A DNA stretch of 64,000 nt from Thermoactinomyces daqus (GTDB lineage: Bacteria; Bacillota; Bacilli; Thermoactinomycetales; Thermoactinomycetaceae): positions 52,062-116,061 of the forward strand of contig NZ_JPST01000036.1 in the NCBI RefSeq assembly GCF_000763315.1, in the 5' to 3' direction. A program made the translations under genes and the position numbers. The notes under the pieces were generated by a model. The model was not told the origin of the DNA. It did not search any database and worked only from the letters and a program-made list of their open reading frames with translations. Numbering within the stretch: position 1 is the stretch's first letter; each line of letters opens with the position of its first letter. This document shows, piece after piece, positions 7,820 through 15,531 of this stretch.

Positions 7820-8023
7820 TTAATCGCTTGAATCCCAACTGTGGATCAAAACGTTCCCTTCAACCTTATGGAAACCGTAAGGATCAATAAAAGGATATAC
7901 TTCACTGTTCCAATATTCTTCAATAATTTCATTTTCATCAAATCCTTCATGTCCTTCAATTTCAATAGCACGTTCGTGAAAACCATATCTTGAACTTTTG
8001 TGTTCTTTCACTTTAAATTTCAT
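7820..8023 (-). CDS. Hypothetical small protein (67 aa)
   Basis: The start at 8023 (MKFKVKEHKSSRYGFHER) is supported by GGGGGAATGGAGA directly before the ATG and by an ATGA overlap with the upstream gene. The product is small and acidic at its C-terminus, with no recognised motif. It is encoded between the two DUF6557-like paralogues. Confidence 0.55.
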   Translation of the reverse strand: MKFKVKEHKSSRYGFHERAIEIEGHEGFDENEIIEEYWNSEVYPFIDPYGFHKVEGNVLIHSWDSSD

Positions 8024-8481
8024 TCTCCATTCCCCCATTCGCCGGGCAACCGGCCAAAGATTTTCATGTAGTTGTTTTTTATTTGTCGTGGCGAAAATCC
8101 GTACTCCGTCATTTCAAACATCACCATGAAAACCACGTCAGCAGCATCAAAATCTTCATCATCAATATCTTGAACTTCCATTCCCAAAACTTCTTCCCAA
8201 GGTATGAAATCAAAACTTGATGTCTGGCCATTGTTATAAACGATAATTGGTTCAACTTCAACAAATTCTGCATCTTCGTTTTCATCAAGAATTGTAAAAT
8301 CAAATTCGATCACGGCATCTGTTTCTTTTGGTTTCATTGCCTTCATGATCTGATGAGCAATCGAAAATCCTTTTGTGTAGCTGTCGATCTTTTCAGGTTC
8401 AAGTTCAAAGTTTTCTTCAATCCGTTCCTTTATTTCATCAAAACCAACACCCAAAATGTAATCTTTGAATTTCATTTTCAT
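8020..8481 (-). CDS. DUF6557-like protein, first gene after promoter A
   Basis: A 153-residue acidic protein with FIPWEEVLGMEVQDIDDEDF and FEMTEYGFSPRQIKNN, the same signature as the paralogue at 7355-7792. The start follows GGAGAACATG near 8481. It lies directly downstream of promoter A (8505-8533), so it leads a three-gene leftward transcript ending at the terminator at 7322-7352. Function unknown. Confidence 0.55.
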   Translation of the reverse strand: MKMKFKDYILGVGFDEIKERIEENFELEPEKIDSYTKGFSIAHQIMKAMKPKETDAVIEFDFTILDENEDAEFVEVEPIIVYNNGQTSSFDFIPWEEVLGMEVQDIDDEDFDAADVVFMVMFEMTEYGFSPRQIKNNYMKIFGRLPGEWGNGE

Positions 8482-8503
8482 GTTCTCCTTTCTTTTTCCC
8501 CTT

Positions 8504-8544
8504 CACTATATATATGGGGAACGTTTTACTCAAAGGTGACATAA
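8504..8544 (-). promoter_or_regulatory. Repeated prophage promoter, copy A
   Basis: On the minus strand TTGAGT (8528-8533) and TATAGT (8505-8510) are 17 bases apart. The block from TTATGTCACC to the -10 recurs almost unchanged at 15,949, 20,126 and 25,273, always just before a leftward gene run. The shared TGTCACC and TTCCCCATATATATA parts go beyond a plain -35/-10 and suggest a common regulator. Confidence 0.8.
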
Positions 8545-8614
8545 GGGAAAACTTTTTTCTCATTAATTTTTGGTGTAAAATATTCCTGATTAATCCGAAT
8601 TGGGGGAATGGAAA

Positions 8615-9058
8615 TTGAATGACGAGATATTGGGGAAACTAAAGGAGATTGAAGCGAAACTTGACCAGATGGTTACATATGAAGAATTCAAACAAGTGGT
8701 CACCACATTGGAAACCATTGTTGAAGGTGAAGTTTCTGCTTCTAAAGAAAAAGTGGAAGACAAAGCTGAAGCTGGTGACATGCTTCTAAAATCATTGCTG
8801 GACGGTTTGGAAACCAGGATCAACCGCAAGTTTGGCGTTATTGAAACAAATCAACTAACGATCATGGAAAACATAAATGGCCTATTGGAAAAGCTGGACA
8901 AGAAATTTGAACAGGATGAAATTCACAAGGAAAAATTGAATGATCTGTTAGAAGAAATTGTGGATAAGCATAAAACATATGATGATACTTTCCGTTTCTT
9001 TGATGAGCGGTTAAGAACCCTCGATTTTATTATCAGAAGGAAATTGGGCGAATTATAA
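8615..9058 (+). CDS. Coiled-coil protein (TTG start)
   Basis: A 147-residue protein made almost wholly of heptad-like helices (EILGKLKEIEAKLDQMV, INGLLEKLDKKFEQDEIHK), highly charged, with no membrane segment. The TTG at 8615 is preferred because the prophage ribosome site GGGGGAATGG (8602-8611) lies just before it; a frame from 8600 would place that site inside the gene. It is one of the few plus-strand prophage genes and is followed by its own terminator. Role unknown. Confidence 0.6.
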   Translation: MNDEILGKLKEIEAKLDQMVTYEEFKQVVTTLETIVEGEVSASKEKVEDKAEAGDMLLKSLLDGLETRINRKFGVIETNQLTIMENINGLLEKLDKKFEQDEIHKEKLNDLLEEIVDKHKTYDDTFRFFDERLRTLDFIIRRKLGEL

Positions 9059-9066
9059 AAAGAGGA

Positions 9067-9094
9067 GGGAACCGTTTTTTGGTTCCCTTTTTTT
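9067..9094 (+). terminator. Terminator of the coiled-coil gene
   Basis: GGGAACC and GGTTCCC with loop GTTTTTT, followed by eight T. Confidence 0.85.
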
Positions 9095-9095
9095 G

Positions 9096-9770
9096 TCAAT
9101 CCAGGTGTCTGTTTTTCAATTCAGCCAAGGCAAGCTTTGCATAATGTTCGCTGCATCCCGTTCTTTTCATCAAACTATGCCTTCCTACACGTCCAACTTC
9201 CCTTTTAATATCTAGTGCAGCAGCCATTAGTGCATTTAAATCTACTAGCACATTCTTGCTTTCCACTTTTATGTCGTTTTCCTTGGCTATTTCTTTAAAG
9301 GTGTTGGTTCCTTCTAATGTGCCTTTGAGAGATTGAAGTAGATAAATGTTATTCTGATGCGTTTTTATTTCCATGTCAATGATCACGTTAATGGCTTCAG
9401 TCACAGTTAATCCTAAGTTATAGCAATAATTTTTGAATTGGTGATATAGTGCATTACAAATTCTTTCATGCATATCTTTGTTATCTTCACAAGATTGCAA
9501 CCGCATATTATATCCTTTATCATAGGCATCGAGTTTGTCAATCCATTTTTGCTCTTTAGCATCCAATGAGTCAACATCGCATATTTCTAAAATCTTGAAA
9601 GCAAAAGCACCAATTCCCATTGAATCATATGCTTTTTGTAGTTTGATTGAATGATGCTCACCTTTTGCTAGCATCGCCATGTGCTGTTGGAATCGTGCTT
9701 CAATGTTTTTACTCTGCCCAACGTAGCATTCACCAGTGACTGTATTTTCAATTGCGTAGATTCCAATCAT
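9096..9770 (-). CDS. GIY-YIG endonuclease with C-terminal winged helix
   Basis: Residues 1-90 form a GIY-YIG nuclease: GIYAIEN, then YVGQSKNIEARFQQH with the conserved Arg, the catalytic Glu in AKEQKWIDKL, and the Asn of GYNM. After a helical linker, the last 45 residues (EVGRVGRHSLMKRTGCSEHY, then AKLALAELKN) match the C-terminal domain of the adjacent membrane protein (GKIGRVKLQKLTGCTQGQA, then RRALKALEQ). The two genes abut with no gap. GIY-YIG enzymes nick or cut DNA, often as homing enzymes. Here the shared wHTH suggests that both proteins address the same DNA sites. Confidence 0.8.
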   Translation of the reverse strand: MIGIYAIENTVTGECYVGQSKNIEARFQQHMAMLAKGEHHSIKLQKAYDSMGIGAFAFKILEICDVDSLDAKEQKWIDKLDAYDKGYNMRLQSCEDNKDMHERICNALYHQFKNYCYNLGLTVTEAINVIIDMEIKTHQNNIYLLQSLKGTLEGTNTFKEIAKENDIKVESKNVLVDLNALMAAALDIKREVGRVGRHSLMKRTGCSEHYAKLALAELKNRHLD

Positions 9771-10985
9771 TTATACAACCTCCCTATTTTCTTCTTCCAA
9801 TTGTTCCAGTGCTTTTAGTGCTCTTCTGGCCTGACCTTGTGTACATCCGGTCAATTTTTGCAATTTCACCCGGCCAATCTTCCCATGCTCTCTTTTATAA
9901 CGTTTCGCCACTTCAATGATTTCTGCCAATTCTTTTTCATCATCTACCAATTCATTGCCTACCATTTTTTCGTTACCGTTTGCTAACTTACCATTATCAT
10001 TTACCATTTTTCCTTCTACCATTTTTTCTTTACCAATGTTACCGTCTACCAATTTATCATCTACCGTTTTTTCCTTACCAATATCAGCTACCATTTCATT
10101 ACCTACCGTTTTACCGCCTACCGTTTTCTTACCGTTTGCTTTTCTTTCCGGTAGGCTTACCACTTTACCGGATTTACCACCTACCGTTTTGTCTACCGTT
10201 CTTACCATACCATCGTTACCGTTTTGTTGCTCATCTACCGTTTCTACCGTCATTGCTTGTCTTACCATTTCTTTATCGTCTACCGCTTCTTTGGATGGTA
10301 GGTCTACCGCTTCCCTACCGCTTACCGTTTCCTCTACCGTCTTACCACTACCATTTGTTTGCTTACCATTACCACTTACCACTCCTACCACTTCATTCGG
10401 TAGGCTACCGTCACTTACCGTTTCGTGTGGTAGGCTGTTACCACTTACCGTTTTATTCGATAGGTCATTATGGTATTGGCTACCGCCTACCATTTCGCTA
10501 TTCAATGTGGTAGATGGTTTGACTACCGCTTTTTTGGTGCTTACCATTTCATCTTCTTGCTCGCTACCGGATTCAGTTTCAATTCCAAACAGGTGTTTAT
10601 TCTTCTCCATCCAAGTCAATAGTATTTTGATCAGAAGCAAAGCAACCACCGTTGAAGCTCCAACCGCTACACCTTCCCAATTCCCTACCTTTAAAGCATC
10701 ACGAATATTTGACCACAATGTAAAGGACAATCCAAAAATCAAACAAAACCATGGGGGAATACCTCTCCCCCGCGATTCGGTCAGCACAATCACAGACAAA
10801 ATGAAAACTGTATCTAGCGAAACCACACCCACATGATAGAGTAGGGGAGATGGGAAGTATACTAAATCCATAAACAATTGTAAACAATGCACATAGCTAA
10901 TAATCACATTACAAAGCAAAATGAGGTAAGCACCAAAGCGAACGACATAGAAAACTTTCTTTTCTTTCTTTCTTTTCGCTTTCAC
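9771..10985 (-). CDS. DUF2637/SpdB-like membrane protein with repeat region and C-terminal winged helix
   Basis: About 404 residues. Four membrane segments fill residues 1-130 (for example YLILLCNVIISYVHC and VSLDTVFILSVIVL), in an arrangement resembling DUF2637/SpdB proteins of mobile elements. Residues about 150-355 are low-complexity with recurring TV, MV, NG and SLP units. The C-terminus is a wHTH shared with the neighbouring GIY-YIG enzyme. GTG at 10,985 is preferred because GGGGGAT lies seven bases upstream; ATG at 11,000 has no ribosome site. It could tether DNA to the membrane. SpdB comparison is from memory of the family; function is inferred. Confidence 0.65.
   Translation of the reverse strand: MKAKRKKEKKVFYVVRFGAYLILLCNVIISYVHCLQLFMDLVYFPSPLLYHVGVVSLDTVFILSVIVLTESRGRGIPPWFCLIFGLSFTLWSNIRDALKVGNWEGVAVGASTVVALLLIKILLTWMEKNKHLFGIETESGSEQEDEMVSTKKAVVKPSTTLNSEMVGGSQYHNDLSNKTVSGNSLPHETVSDGSLPNEVVGVVSGNGKQTNGSGKTVEETVSGREAVDLPSKEAVDDKEMVRQAMTVETVDEQQNGNDGMVRTVDKTVGGKSGKVVSLPERKANGKKTVGGKTVGNEMVADIGKEKTVDDKLVDGNIGKEKMVEGKMVNDNGKLANGNEKMVGNELVDDEKELAEIIEVAKRYKREHGKIGRVKLQKLTGCTQGQARRALKALEQLEEENREVV
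9944..10569 (-). repeat. Array of about 50 short YGGTAR words inside a coding region
   Basis: On the plus strand I count about 48 TACC and about 6 GGTAG words in roughly 620 bases, mostly in the context YTACCR. On the coding strand the same word appears in different codon phases: ACG GTA or ATG GTA (Thr/Met-Val), GGT A (Asn-Gly), and reversed as CTA CCG (Leu-Pro). Three unrelated peptides therefore encode one DNA word, so the selection seems to be on DNA. Candidate binding sites for the wHTH domains of the two flanking proteins. Confidence 0.8.
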
Positions 10986-11003
10986 CTTTCGATCCCCCAT
11001 TTA

Positions 11004-11036
11004 TATAAAATTAGGTGGGAACCTTTGGAGGTTCCC
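11004..11036 (-). terminator. Weak terminator between 11.0 kb genes
   Basis: On the minus strand GGGAACC and GGTTCCC form a 7-bp stem with a six-base loop, followed by ACCTAATTTTATAT. The stem is strong but the T tract is poor. Confidence 0.5.
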
Positions 11037-12019
11037 TAACTTGTTTTCTTTAACTCTTCCCTGGAAATGATTTTTGTGTAATCATTCGGCACATAATAAA
11101 TCGGCCGTTCAGGTGAAGCCACAATTAAGTTTGTATAATCTTTTTCGTGCAATCCTTTTTTCCGCAACTCCTCTTTCAAAATCCTAAATAATTCAACTTC
11201 AGCTTCCACATCGTTCATAGCTTGATGTAACCGTCCATGTTCAATTCCATATCGCTCAACTAAATTTCCCAAACTTGCTTTACCTTCAGGATCAGCAAGA
11301 ATTGCCATTGACCGGGTACAAATAAACCGTTCAACTGGAATGTGCTTATGGTATCGGGAAAGGAAACCAAGATCAAATTGTGCATTATGAGCAACAACAA
11401 TTGAATCACCAATGAAACCATCCAAACATTGAAGTGCTAATTGTTCAAGCATTCCTGACTTTAAATCAACTTCATTAATTCCTGTAATTTCTTTTATATG
11501 GTCACTCAATGTAATCCCATCATTTAATGCAACTAAAGTGTGGAACTTTCCGATTTCATTCAGTCTTTTGTCAAGTTTAACCGCTGCAATTTCTATTACC
11601 TGATCACTTTTATAATCTAAACCTGTAGTTTCTACATCATATACAACATATGTTTTCGTTCCCATGTAATCCATCTCCTTCTTTTCCCCACAATAGGATT
11701 TTGAAATTTTGTGAAGTGATGCCTTCAAATCGTGATGAATTTTTCCTTTTGACAAACCTGTTTCAACTTCAATTTCATTAACTTCAAACTGCTTTTCATA
11801 AAAATAATAGATCACTTGTTTTTCTGTCTTGGTCAATCCTGCATTCCGAATTACACGTTGAAGATCAACCACAAAATCAATGCAAGCATGATTTTGATAT
11901 TTTTCAACGTGTAATTTATGGATATCCCGTAATGCTGCATGCACGCCACTTGTTTTATTCATTGGATATCGCAATTCTAATTGCTTCATCTGGTGTTCTG
12001 TGTTATATCCAACAGCCAT
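11036..12019 (-). CDS. HTH (sigma region 4-like) fused to DnaQ-type 3'-5' exonuclease
   Basis: Residues 1-118 carry a helical domain with GLTKTEKQVIYYFYEKQF then ETGLSKGKIHHDLKASLHKI, the look of sigma-70 region 4 or a related HTH. Residues about 122-300 form a DEDDh exonuclease: VVYDVETTGLD (DxE), VVAHNAQFDLGFL, and HQAMNDVEAEVELF (HxxxxD). The nuclease part would proofread or trim DNA ends. The start follows AAAGGAT at 12,020. An internal ATG at residue 117 could give the nuclease alone. HTH plus DnaQ in one chain is unusual to me. Confidence 0.75.
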   Translation of the reverse strand: MAVGYNTEHQMKQLELRYPMNKTSGVHAALRDIHKLHVEKYQNHACIDFVVDLQRVIRNAGLTKTEKQVIYYFYEKQFEVNEIEVETGLSKGKIHHDLKASLHKISKSYCGEKKEMDYMGTKTYVVYDVETTGLDYKSDQVIEIAAVKLDKRLNEIGKFHTLVALNDGITLSDHIKEITGINEVDLKSGMLEQLALQCLDGFIGDSIVVAHNAQFDLGFLSRYHKHIPVERFICTRSMAILADPEGKASLGNLVERYGIEHGRLHQAMNDVEAEVELFRILKEELRKKGLHEKDYTNLIVASPERPIYYVPNDYTKIISREELKKTS

Positions 12020-12025
12020 ATCCTT

Positions 12026-12229
12026 TCATCTCCTTTGCTTTAACCATTCATTTTCCTGCAACTTCTTTATTGAAATTGAGGCCTTATGAATGTTTTCCAT
12101 CTGTTTTTTAATTTGTTTAATTTCTGGTTTCAATTCTTCCATTTCTTTAATTAAATCCTGATATATTTTTCTATCCAATCGTGATCCCTCCATTAGGCGG
12201 CATAAGTTTGTCAATTTGTTCAATTTCAT
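12026..12229 (-). CDS. Small helical protein (67 aa)
   Basis: Lysine- and glutamate-rich, predicted as a two-helix coiled coil (KIYQDLIKEMEELKPEIKQ, IKKQMENIHKASISIKKLQ). It lies six bases upstream of the HTH-exonuclease gene and is likely co-translated with it. No family recognised. Confidence 0.5.
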   Translation of the reverse strand: MKLNKLTNLCRLMEGSRLDRKIYQDLIKEMEELKPEIKQIKKQMENIHKASISIKKLQENEWLKQRR

Positions 12230-12274
12230 CTATAATGTAAGCAGTCAGTGATAATTGGAAGGTAAGGTGATTAG

Positions 12275-12658
12275 ATGCCAATCATCCCTTTTAACAATGA
12301 AGATTTTAAGTCGACTGGTGAAATGGTCGTGACGGTTGATAAAAACAGAAGGATTTATATCAACCGTCAGGTTCAACGTTATTTTGATGCAGTTGAAAAA
12401 CCGATTAAACTTTATTTAGGTTATGATCCAGTTAATAAAAGAATTGCACTTGCAAAACCTGATGTGGTGAGACTTACGAACCACAGACCAGTTCAGTTCA
12501 ACAAAGCAGGTTTCATAAGTGCTAGAACCTTCATTGATAGGTTTAAGATTGAATATAAAGATGGACCATATCATTATATTTATGACGGCAAAGAAAATGG
12601 TTGGCTAACCTTTCGGCTCCAAGGTTATGAAGCACCGGATCAGCCAACCAAAAGTTGA
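12275..12658 (+). CDS. AbrB-like small DNA-binding protein (putative)
   Basis: A 127-residue plus-strand gene divergent from the leftward run. The segment VVTVDKNRRIYINRQVQRYF then KLYLGYDPVNKRIALAKPD resembles the swapped-hairpin pattern of AbrB/SpoVT regulators, in which a strand with RIYI precedes a helix and a second hairpin. The remainder is unassigned. GGAAGGTAAGGTGA precedes the ATG. If a regulator, it could act on the divergent promoter region in the 45-bp gap. The similarity is weak. Confidence 0.45.
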   Translation: MPIIPFNNEDFKSTGEMVVTVDKNRRIYINRQVQRYFDAVEKPIKLYLGYDPVNKRIALAKPDVVRLTNHRPVQFNKAGFISARTFIDRFKIEYKDGPYHYIYDGKENGWLTFRLQGYEAPDQPTKS

Positions 12659-12661
12659 ACA

Positions 12662-13294
12662 TCAAAGCAATAAATGAGCACCTATTTTAATAGCGTGGTA
12701 CGTCCAAATAAGGTCTTCTTGTGATTCTGTCAGCGGTTGTGAATTATCAATCAATGCATCATAAGCCAAAATATCAATCCATTTTTCCGTTTCATGGTTC
12801 AGCAGATCATAAGTTGGTTCAACGCCACGTGCCTTAATTCTTTCCATTCTTTTTACAACGTCACATTCAATTTTGATTACTGGAAAATCGTACTGAAAAC
12901 AGAACAACCGTTCATTCGGTTGTCTTAAATCCGTAATCACAAATTTTCGATTGCCAAATTCATATTGGCGATAAAGATTACAAATCAAACAATCAATCCA
13001 AATGTCTTCATATTCTTTTCTGCAATTTTGGCCAAACCATTGATATAGATGTTGTGGTTTTGGTTCCTTTGGTATCCCCGTCATTTTATGTGCATAATGT
13101 TTCAACCAATTCCCAAAAGACGTTTGTACATGACCAAATTTTTCAGATAAAAAATTGGCAAGCGTATCTTTGCCGCTTGCCATTTTACCCATAAAAGCAA
13201 TGACTTCAATTTTATCTAGGAAATCTAGATAAGGAACTTTTGATTTTTCACGAATTTCAGCAACCACATTCTTGAAATCAAGATCAATGTTCAT
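12662..13294 (-). CDS. P-loop deoxynucleoside monophosphate kinase-like protein
   Basis: Residues about 30-45 hold a Walker A loop, FMGKMASGKDTLANFL. FVITDLRQPNERLF is the strand-and-loop typical of phage dNMP kinases, followed by IKIECDVVKRMERIKARG. These enzymes phosphorylate dNMPs for phage DNA synthesis. The start at 13,294 (MNIDLDFKN) is set by GGAGGA six bases upstream; longer frames lack a site. Neighbours (ThyX-like, dUTPase, ribonucleotide reductase) support a nucleotide role. Confidence 0.7.
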   Translation of the reverse strand: MNIDLDFKNVVAEIREKSKVPYLDFLDKIEVIAFMGKMASGKDTLANFLSEKFGHVQTSFGNWLKHYAHKMTGIPKEPKPQHLYQWFGQNCRKEYEDIWIDCLICNLYRQYEFGNRKFVITDLRQPNERLFCFQYDFPVIKIECDVVKRMERIKARGVEPTYDLLNHETEKWIDILAYDALIDNSQPLTESQEDLIWTYHAIKIGAHLLL

Positions 13295-13307
13295 CTTCAT
13301 TCCTCCA

Positions 13308-14213
13308 TTACCAGATAGATTTTTGCTTTCCAAACTTTTCACGGAAAAATTCTTCAATGTCAGCATCCCAAATTTTATTTAAACCATGAGAAATAACACC
13401 ATCATAAGCACCTTCATCATCATAACCATATCGATCAATCAATTCCTGCTGATATTCCTTACCACCACCAACTTCAAACAGCAATTCTGCAAAGGTGGTT
13501 TTCTTTTTTCTCAACTTTTTCTGAACATCTTTCCACTCCTTTGTGTGCGGTCCGTAAAGTTCATAAACCGTTTCCCATAATTCAGGATCAACAGCATGAC
13601 AGAGTGCAAACATCCCTTTCACAACTTCAACCGTTAACCCTTGGGCTCCGACTTCAAAAATTCTTTGTGGGAAAAGTGCTTGAATCAAGGTTTGAAAGTT
13701 GAACTGAAGTTTGAAGGTGTTCATGTTTGCATTAACTGGCATTGCTGCACGGGCAACCTGTGGTGATTCACCTGCATCAATTAAATCATGATATGCATAC
13801 ATTGATTCCTTAATTTTTTCAGCAACTAATTCTTTATTTTTTATTTTGTCCATCGGCAACGTGCATGAAGTAGAAATCAAAGCACGATTTCCACCTGCAA
13901 CTCTCATATTCATTGTTTTGTACGTAATTAGATGATCGTACACCTGCTTTGCTACATCGTAAAATTTGAATGTAGCAGTTTCACCACGGAAAATTTCAAG
14001 TGCATGACCTAGTTTTAATATATTCAACGGTCGTCTAATGTTGTCTGTATCAGGTTTCCCAAGATAAATTGCAGCAGAATCTGCAAGGTTTAAACGGTCA
14101 GGATCAGAATATCTGTAAAGCTCAATCTGGAATGTGCCATTATCATAAACCAAATTTCCCTGCTCATTCTTTTTAATAAATTTCCCCATTTCCTGGATCA
14201 TTGCTTTATTCAT
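13308..14213 (-). CDS. Divergent flavin-dependent thymidylate synthase (ThyX)-like protein
   Basis: The middle of this 301-residue protein matches the ThyX order: YHDLIDAGESPQVARAAMP, then the NFQTLIQALFPQR helix, then AQGLTVEVVKGMF. The classical RHRx7S motif is not clear; the equivalent region reads MRVAGGNRALISTS. True ThyX makes dTMP from dUMP with FAD and methylene-tetrahydrofolate. The changed motif may mean altered chemistry or substrate. The start at 14,213 (MNKAMIQEMGKF) is preferred over the longer frame. Confidence 0.6.
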   Translation of the reverse strand: MNKAMIQEMGKFIKKNEQGNLVYDNGTFQIELYRYSDPDRLNLADSAAIYLGKPDTDNIRRPLNILKLGHALEIFRGETATFKFYDVAKQVYDHLITYKTMNMRVAGGNRALISTSCTLPMDKIKNKELVAEKIKESMYAYHDLIDAGESPQVARAAMPVNANMNTFKLQFNFQTLIQALFPQRIFEVGAQGLTVEVVKGMFALCHAVDPELWETVYELYGPHTKEWKDVQKKLRKKKTTFAELLFEVGGGKEYQQELIDRYGYDDEGAYDGVISHGLNKIWDADIEEFFREKFGKQKSIW

Positions 14214-14436
14214 CTTTACCACCACTTTCTTCTTGAGTAAAGAAAACTTGGTTTGCTTGATCCCGTAAGTCTTGGAATTCATAGTACAGTTTTAGTTTAT
14301 ACATGGCACGTTCTTCTTTTGAACCTCTTGTCTTGTCTCTTTTAGATAAACGGTTTCTGGCTTCTTTCAACCTTTTTTTAGTTGTGTGATAAACCATTCC
14401 ATGGTTAATCTCATTTATCCGTTTTTCTTTGTTCAT
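14206..14436 (-). CDS. Small basic protein (76 aa)
   Basis: Lysine/arginine-rich N-terminal two thirds (KKRLKEARNRLSKRDKTRG), acidic end. GGAGGTTAGAGAAG precedes the ATG. It overlaps the ThyX-like gene by 8 bases and the upstream gene by 26 bases, so the three are coupled. No family recognised. Confidence 0.5.
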   Translation of the reverse strand: MNKEKRINEINHGMVYHTTKKRLKEARNRLSKRDKTRGSKEERAMYKLKLYYEFQDLRDQANQVFFTQEESGGKDE

Positions 14437-14677
14437 CTTCTCTAACCTCCATAAAAGTAATTAGAAAATCCAAAGCTGAAACAACATCTTTAGCCAATTT
14501 CCTCAAACATTCAATTTTATCCTCAACAGGTGCTTCTCTGTCTGCACGGGCAATAATTTCACCGTCCATCAATATTTGAACCTCAAACTTTGACGTTTTA
14601 TGATCATTCCATAATCGTTCATACTCACGTAAAAATTCAGCTTGGTTTTTCTTATTGCTGAACATTTCATTTTCCAT
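14411..14677 (-). CDS. Hypothetical protein (88 aa)
   Basis: Begins MENEMFSNKKNQAEFLREYE and is mostly helical. The middle holds a short beta segment, FEVQILMDGEIIARAD. AAAGGAGGAGTGGGAA precedes the ATG. Function unknown. Confidence 0.5.
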   Translation of the reverse strand: MENEMFSNKKNQAEFLREYERLWNDHKTSKFEVQILMDGEIIARADREAPVEDKIECLRKLAKDVVSALDFLITFMEVREDEQRKTDK

Positions 14678-14692
14678 TTCCCACTCCTCCTT

Positions 14693-14740
14693 TTAATCAA
14701 ATGGTTCAATATCATCTTTATCAGAGAACTGACGAAGCAT
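14693..14740 (-). CDS. 15-codon mini-ORF
   Basis: MLRQFSDKDDIEPFD with AAAGGTGGTGAATATC in front of its ATG, in the gap between dUTPase and the next gene. It may be a leader peptide or chance. Confidence 0.25.
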   Translation of the reverse strand: MLRQFSDKDDIEPFD

Positions 14741-14756
14741 GATATTCACCACCTTT

Positions 14757-14790
14757 AAAAGAAATGGACGGGAAGAAAATTCCCCGTCCT
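14757..14790 (-). terminator. Hairpin after the dUTPase gene
   Basis: On the minus strand GGACGGGGAA and TTCCCGTCC form a strong stem with a short TTTTC loop, followed by ATTTCTTTTAAAGG. The T tract is interrupted, so termination may be partial. Confidence 0.55.
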
Positions 14791-15233
14791 TAAATGTTTG
14801 TGCTACCGAACCCACCACCCCTATCATAGCCTGTAAGTTCATCAACAACTACAATTTTTGCAATAATGATTTCTTTGATCAAAGCTTGTGCTATCCTGTC
14901 ACCATCGTGAACAATAAAATCATTTTCACCATGATTGATGAGAATCACCCCAACCTCATTTTTAAATCCATGGTCTACAGTCCCCGGCGAATTAAGAACC
15001 GTAATTCCGTGTTTCAATGCCAAACCTGAACGTGGACGAATCTGCAGTTCATAACCAAATGGAACTGCAACAGCAATTCCCGTCCCAATAACAGCATGTT
15101 TGCCTGCTTCAATAACCATCGTTCCATCTGGAATTCTTGCATGCAGATCAAACCCTGCACTTCCAAATTTCTGATATTCAGGAACCAAAGATGCATCAGA
15201 AAGAAGTTTCACTTCCAATTTTGCATGTTTCAT
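14790..15233 (-). CDS. dut: dUTP diphosphatase (trimeric dUTPase)
   Basis: All five dUTPase motifs are visible in 147 residues: GSAGFDLHA, RPRSGLALKHG, NSPGTVDHGF, GDRIAQALI and the C-terminal arm RGGGFGSTN. It converts dUTP to dUMP plus pyrophosphate, keeping uracil out of DNA and supplying dUMP for thymidylate synthesis. The ATG overlaps the preceding small gene as ATGA. Confidence 0.95.
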   Translation of the reverse strand: MKHAKLEVKLLSDASLVPEYQKFGSAGFDLHARIPDGTMVIEAGKHAVIGTGIAVAVPFGYELQIRPRSGLALKHGITVLNSPGTVDHGFKNEVGVILINHGENDFIVHDGDRIAQALIKEIIIAKIVVVDELTGYDRGGGFGSTNI

Positions 15234-15403
15234 TTTTCATCTTCCCCTTTATCTGGAATAATTCTAATACCATGAATCGTCAACCAAACACCAGAACCAA
15301 CTAACCTATCGAAAATGTGATTTAAAACAAAAGCTTCTGCTTCACGTTCAGTTCTAGGTGTGAAACCTAGAAAATGAATAGACAAGTTTACTTTAGCCAT
15401 CAT
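15230..15403 (-). CDS. Hypothetical small protein (57 aa)
   Basis: MMAKVNLSIHFLGFTPRTER at the start, then EAEAFVLNHIFDRLVGSG. ATGA overlaps join it to the gene before and to dut after, which makes this short frame credible. No family recognised. Confidence 0.55.
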   Translation of the reverse strand: MMAKVNLSIHFLGFTPRTEREAEAFVLNHIFDRLVGSGVWLTIHGIRIIPDKGEDEK

Positions 15404-15531
15404 TTTTCGTCTTCACCTTTGCTTCTGTAGATTTTTTCATAACGATCTAAGTTAAGATTTCCAACCACAAATTCAGATTCATCAATTTCACCATTCTGAT
15501 ATAATTCATATAGTTCTTCAAATTTGGTCAT
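15400..15531 (-). CDS. Hypothetical small protein (43 aa)
   Basis: MTKFEELYELYQNGEIDESE, then FVVGNLNLDRYEKIY. Acidic, helical. It is linked by ATGA overlaps on both sides in the chain from 15,932 to 14,790. Role unknown. Confidence 0.5.
   Translation of the reverse strand: MTKFEELYELYQNGEIDESEFVVGNLNLDRYEKIYRSKGEDEK

Noticed and set aside
9944..10569. CRISPR array
   Set aside because: The repeated unit is only about 6 bases with irregular spacing and lies in a coding frame; there are no 20-40 bp repeats or uniform spacers and no cas genes.
9916..10836. Long plus-strand frame opposite the membrane-protein gene (306 codons)
   Set aside because: It is the mirror of the low-complexity repeat region; no ribosome site, and the minus-strand product has membrane and wHTH domains.
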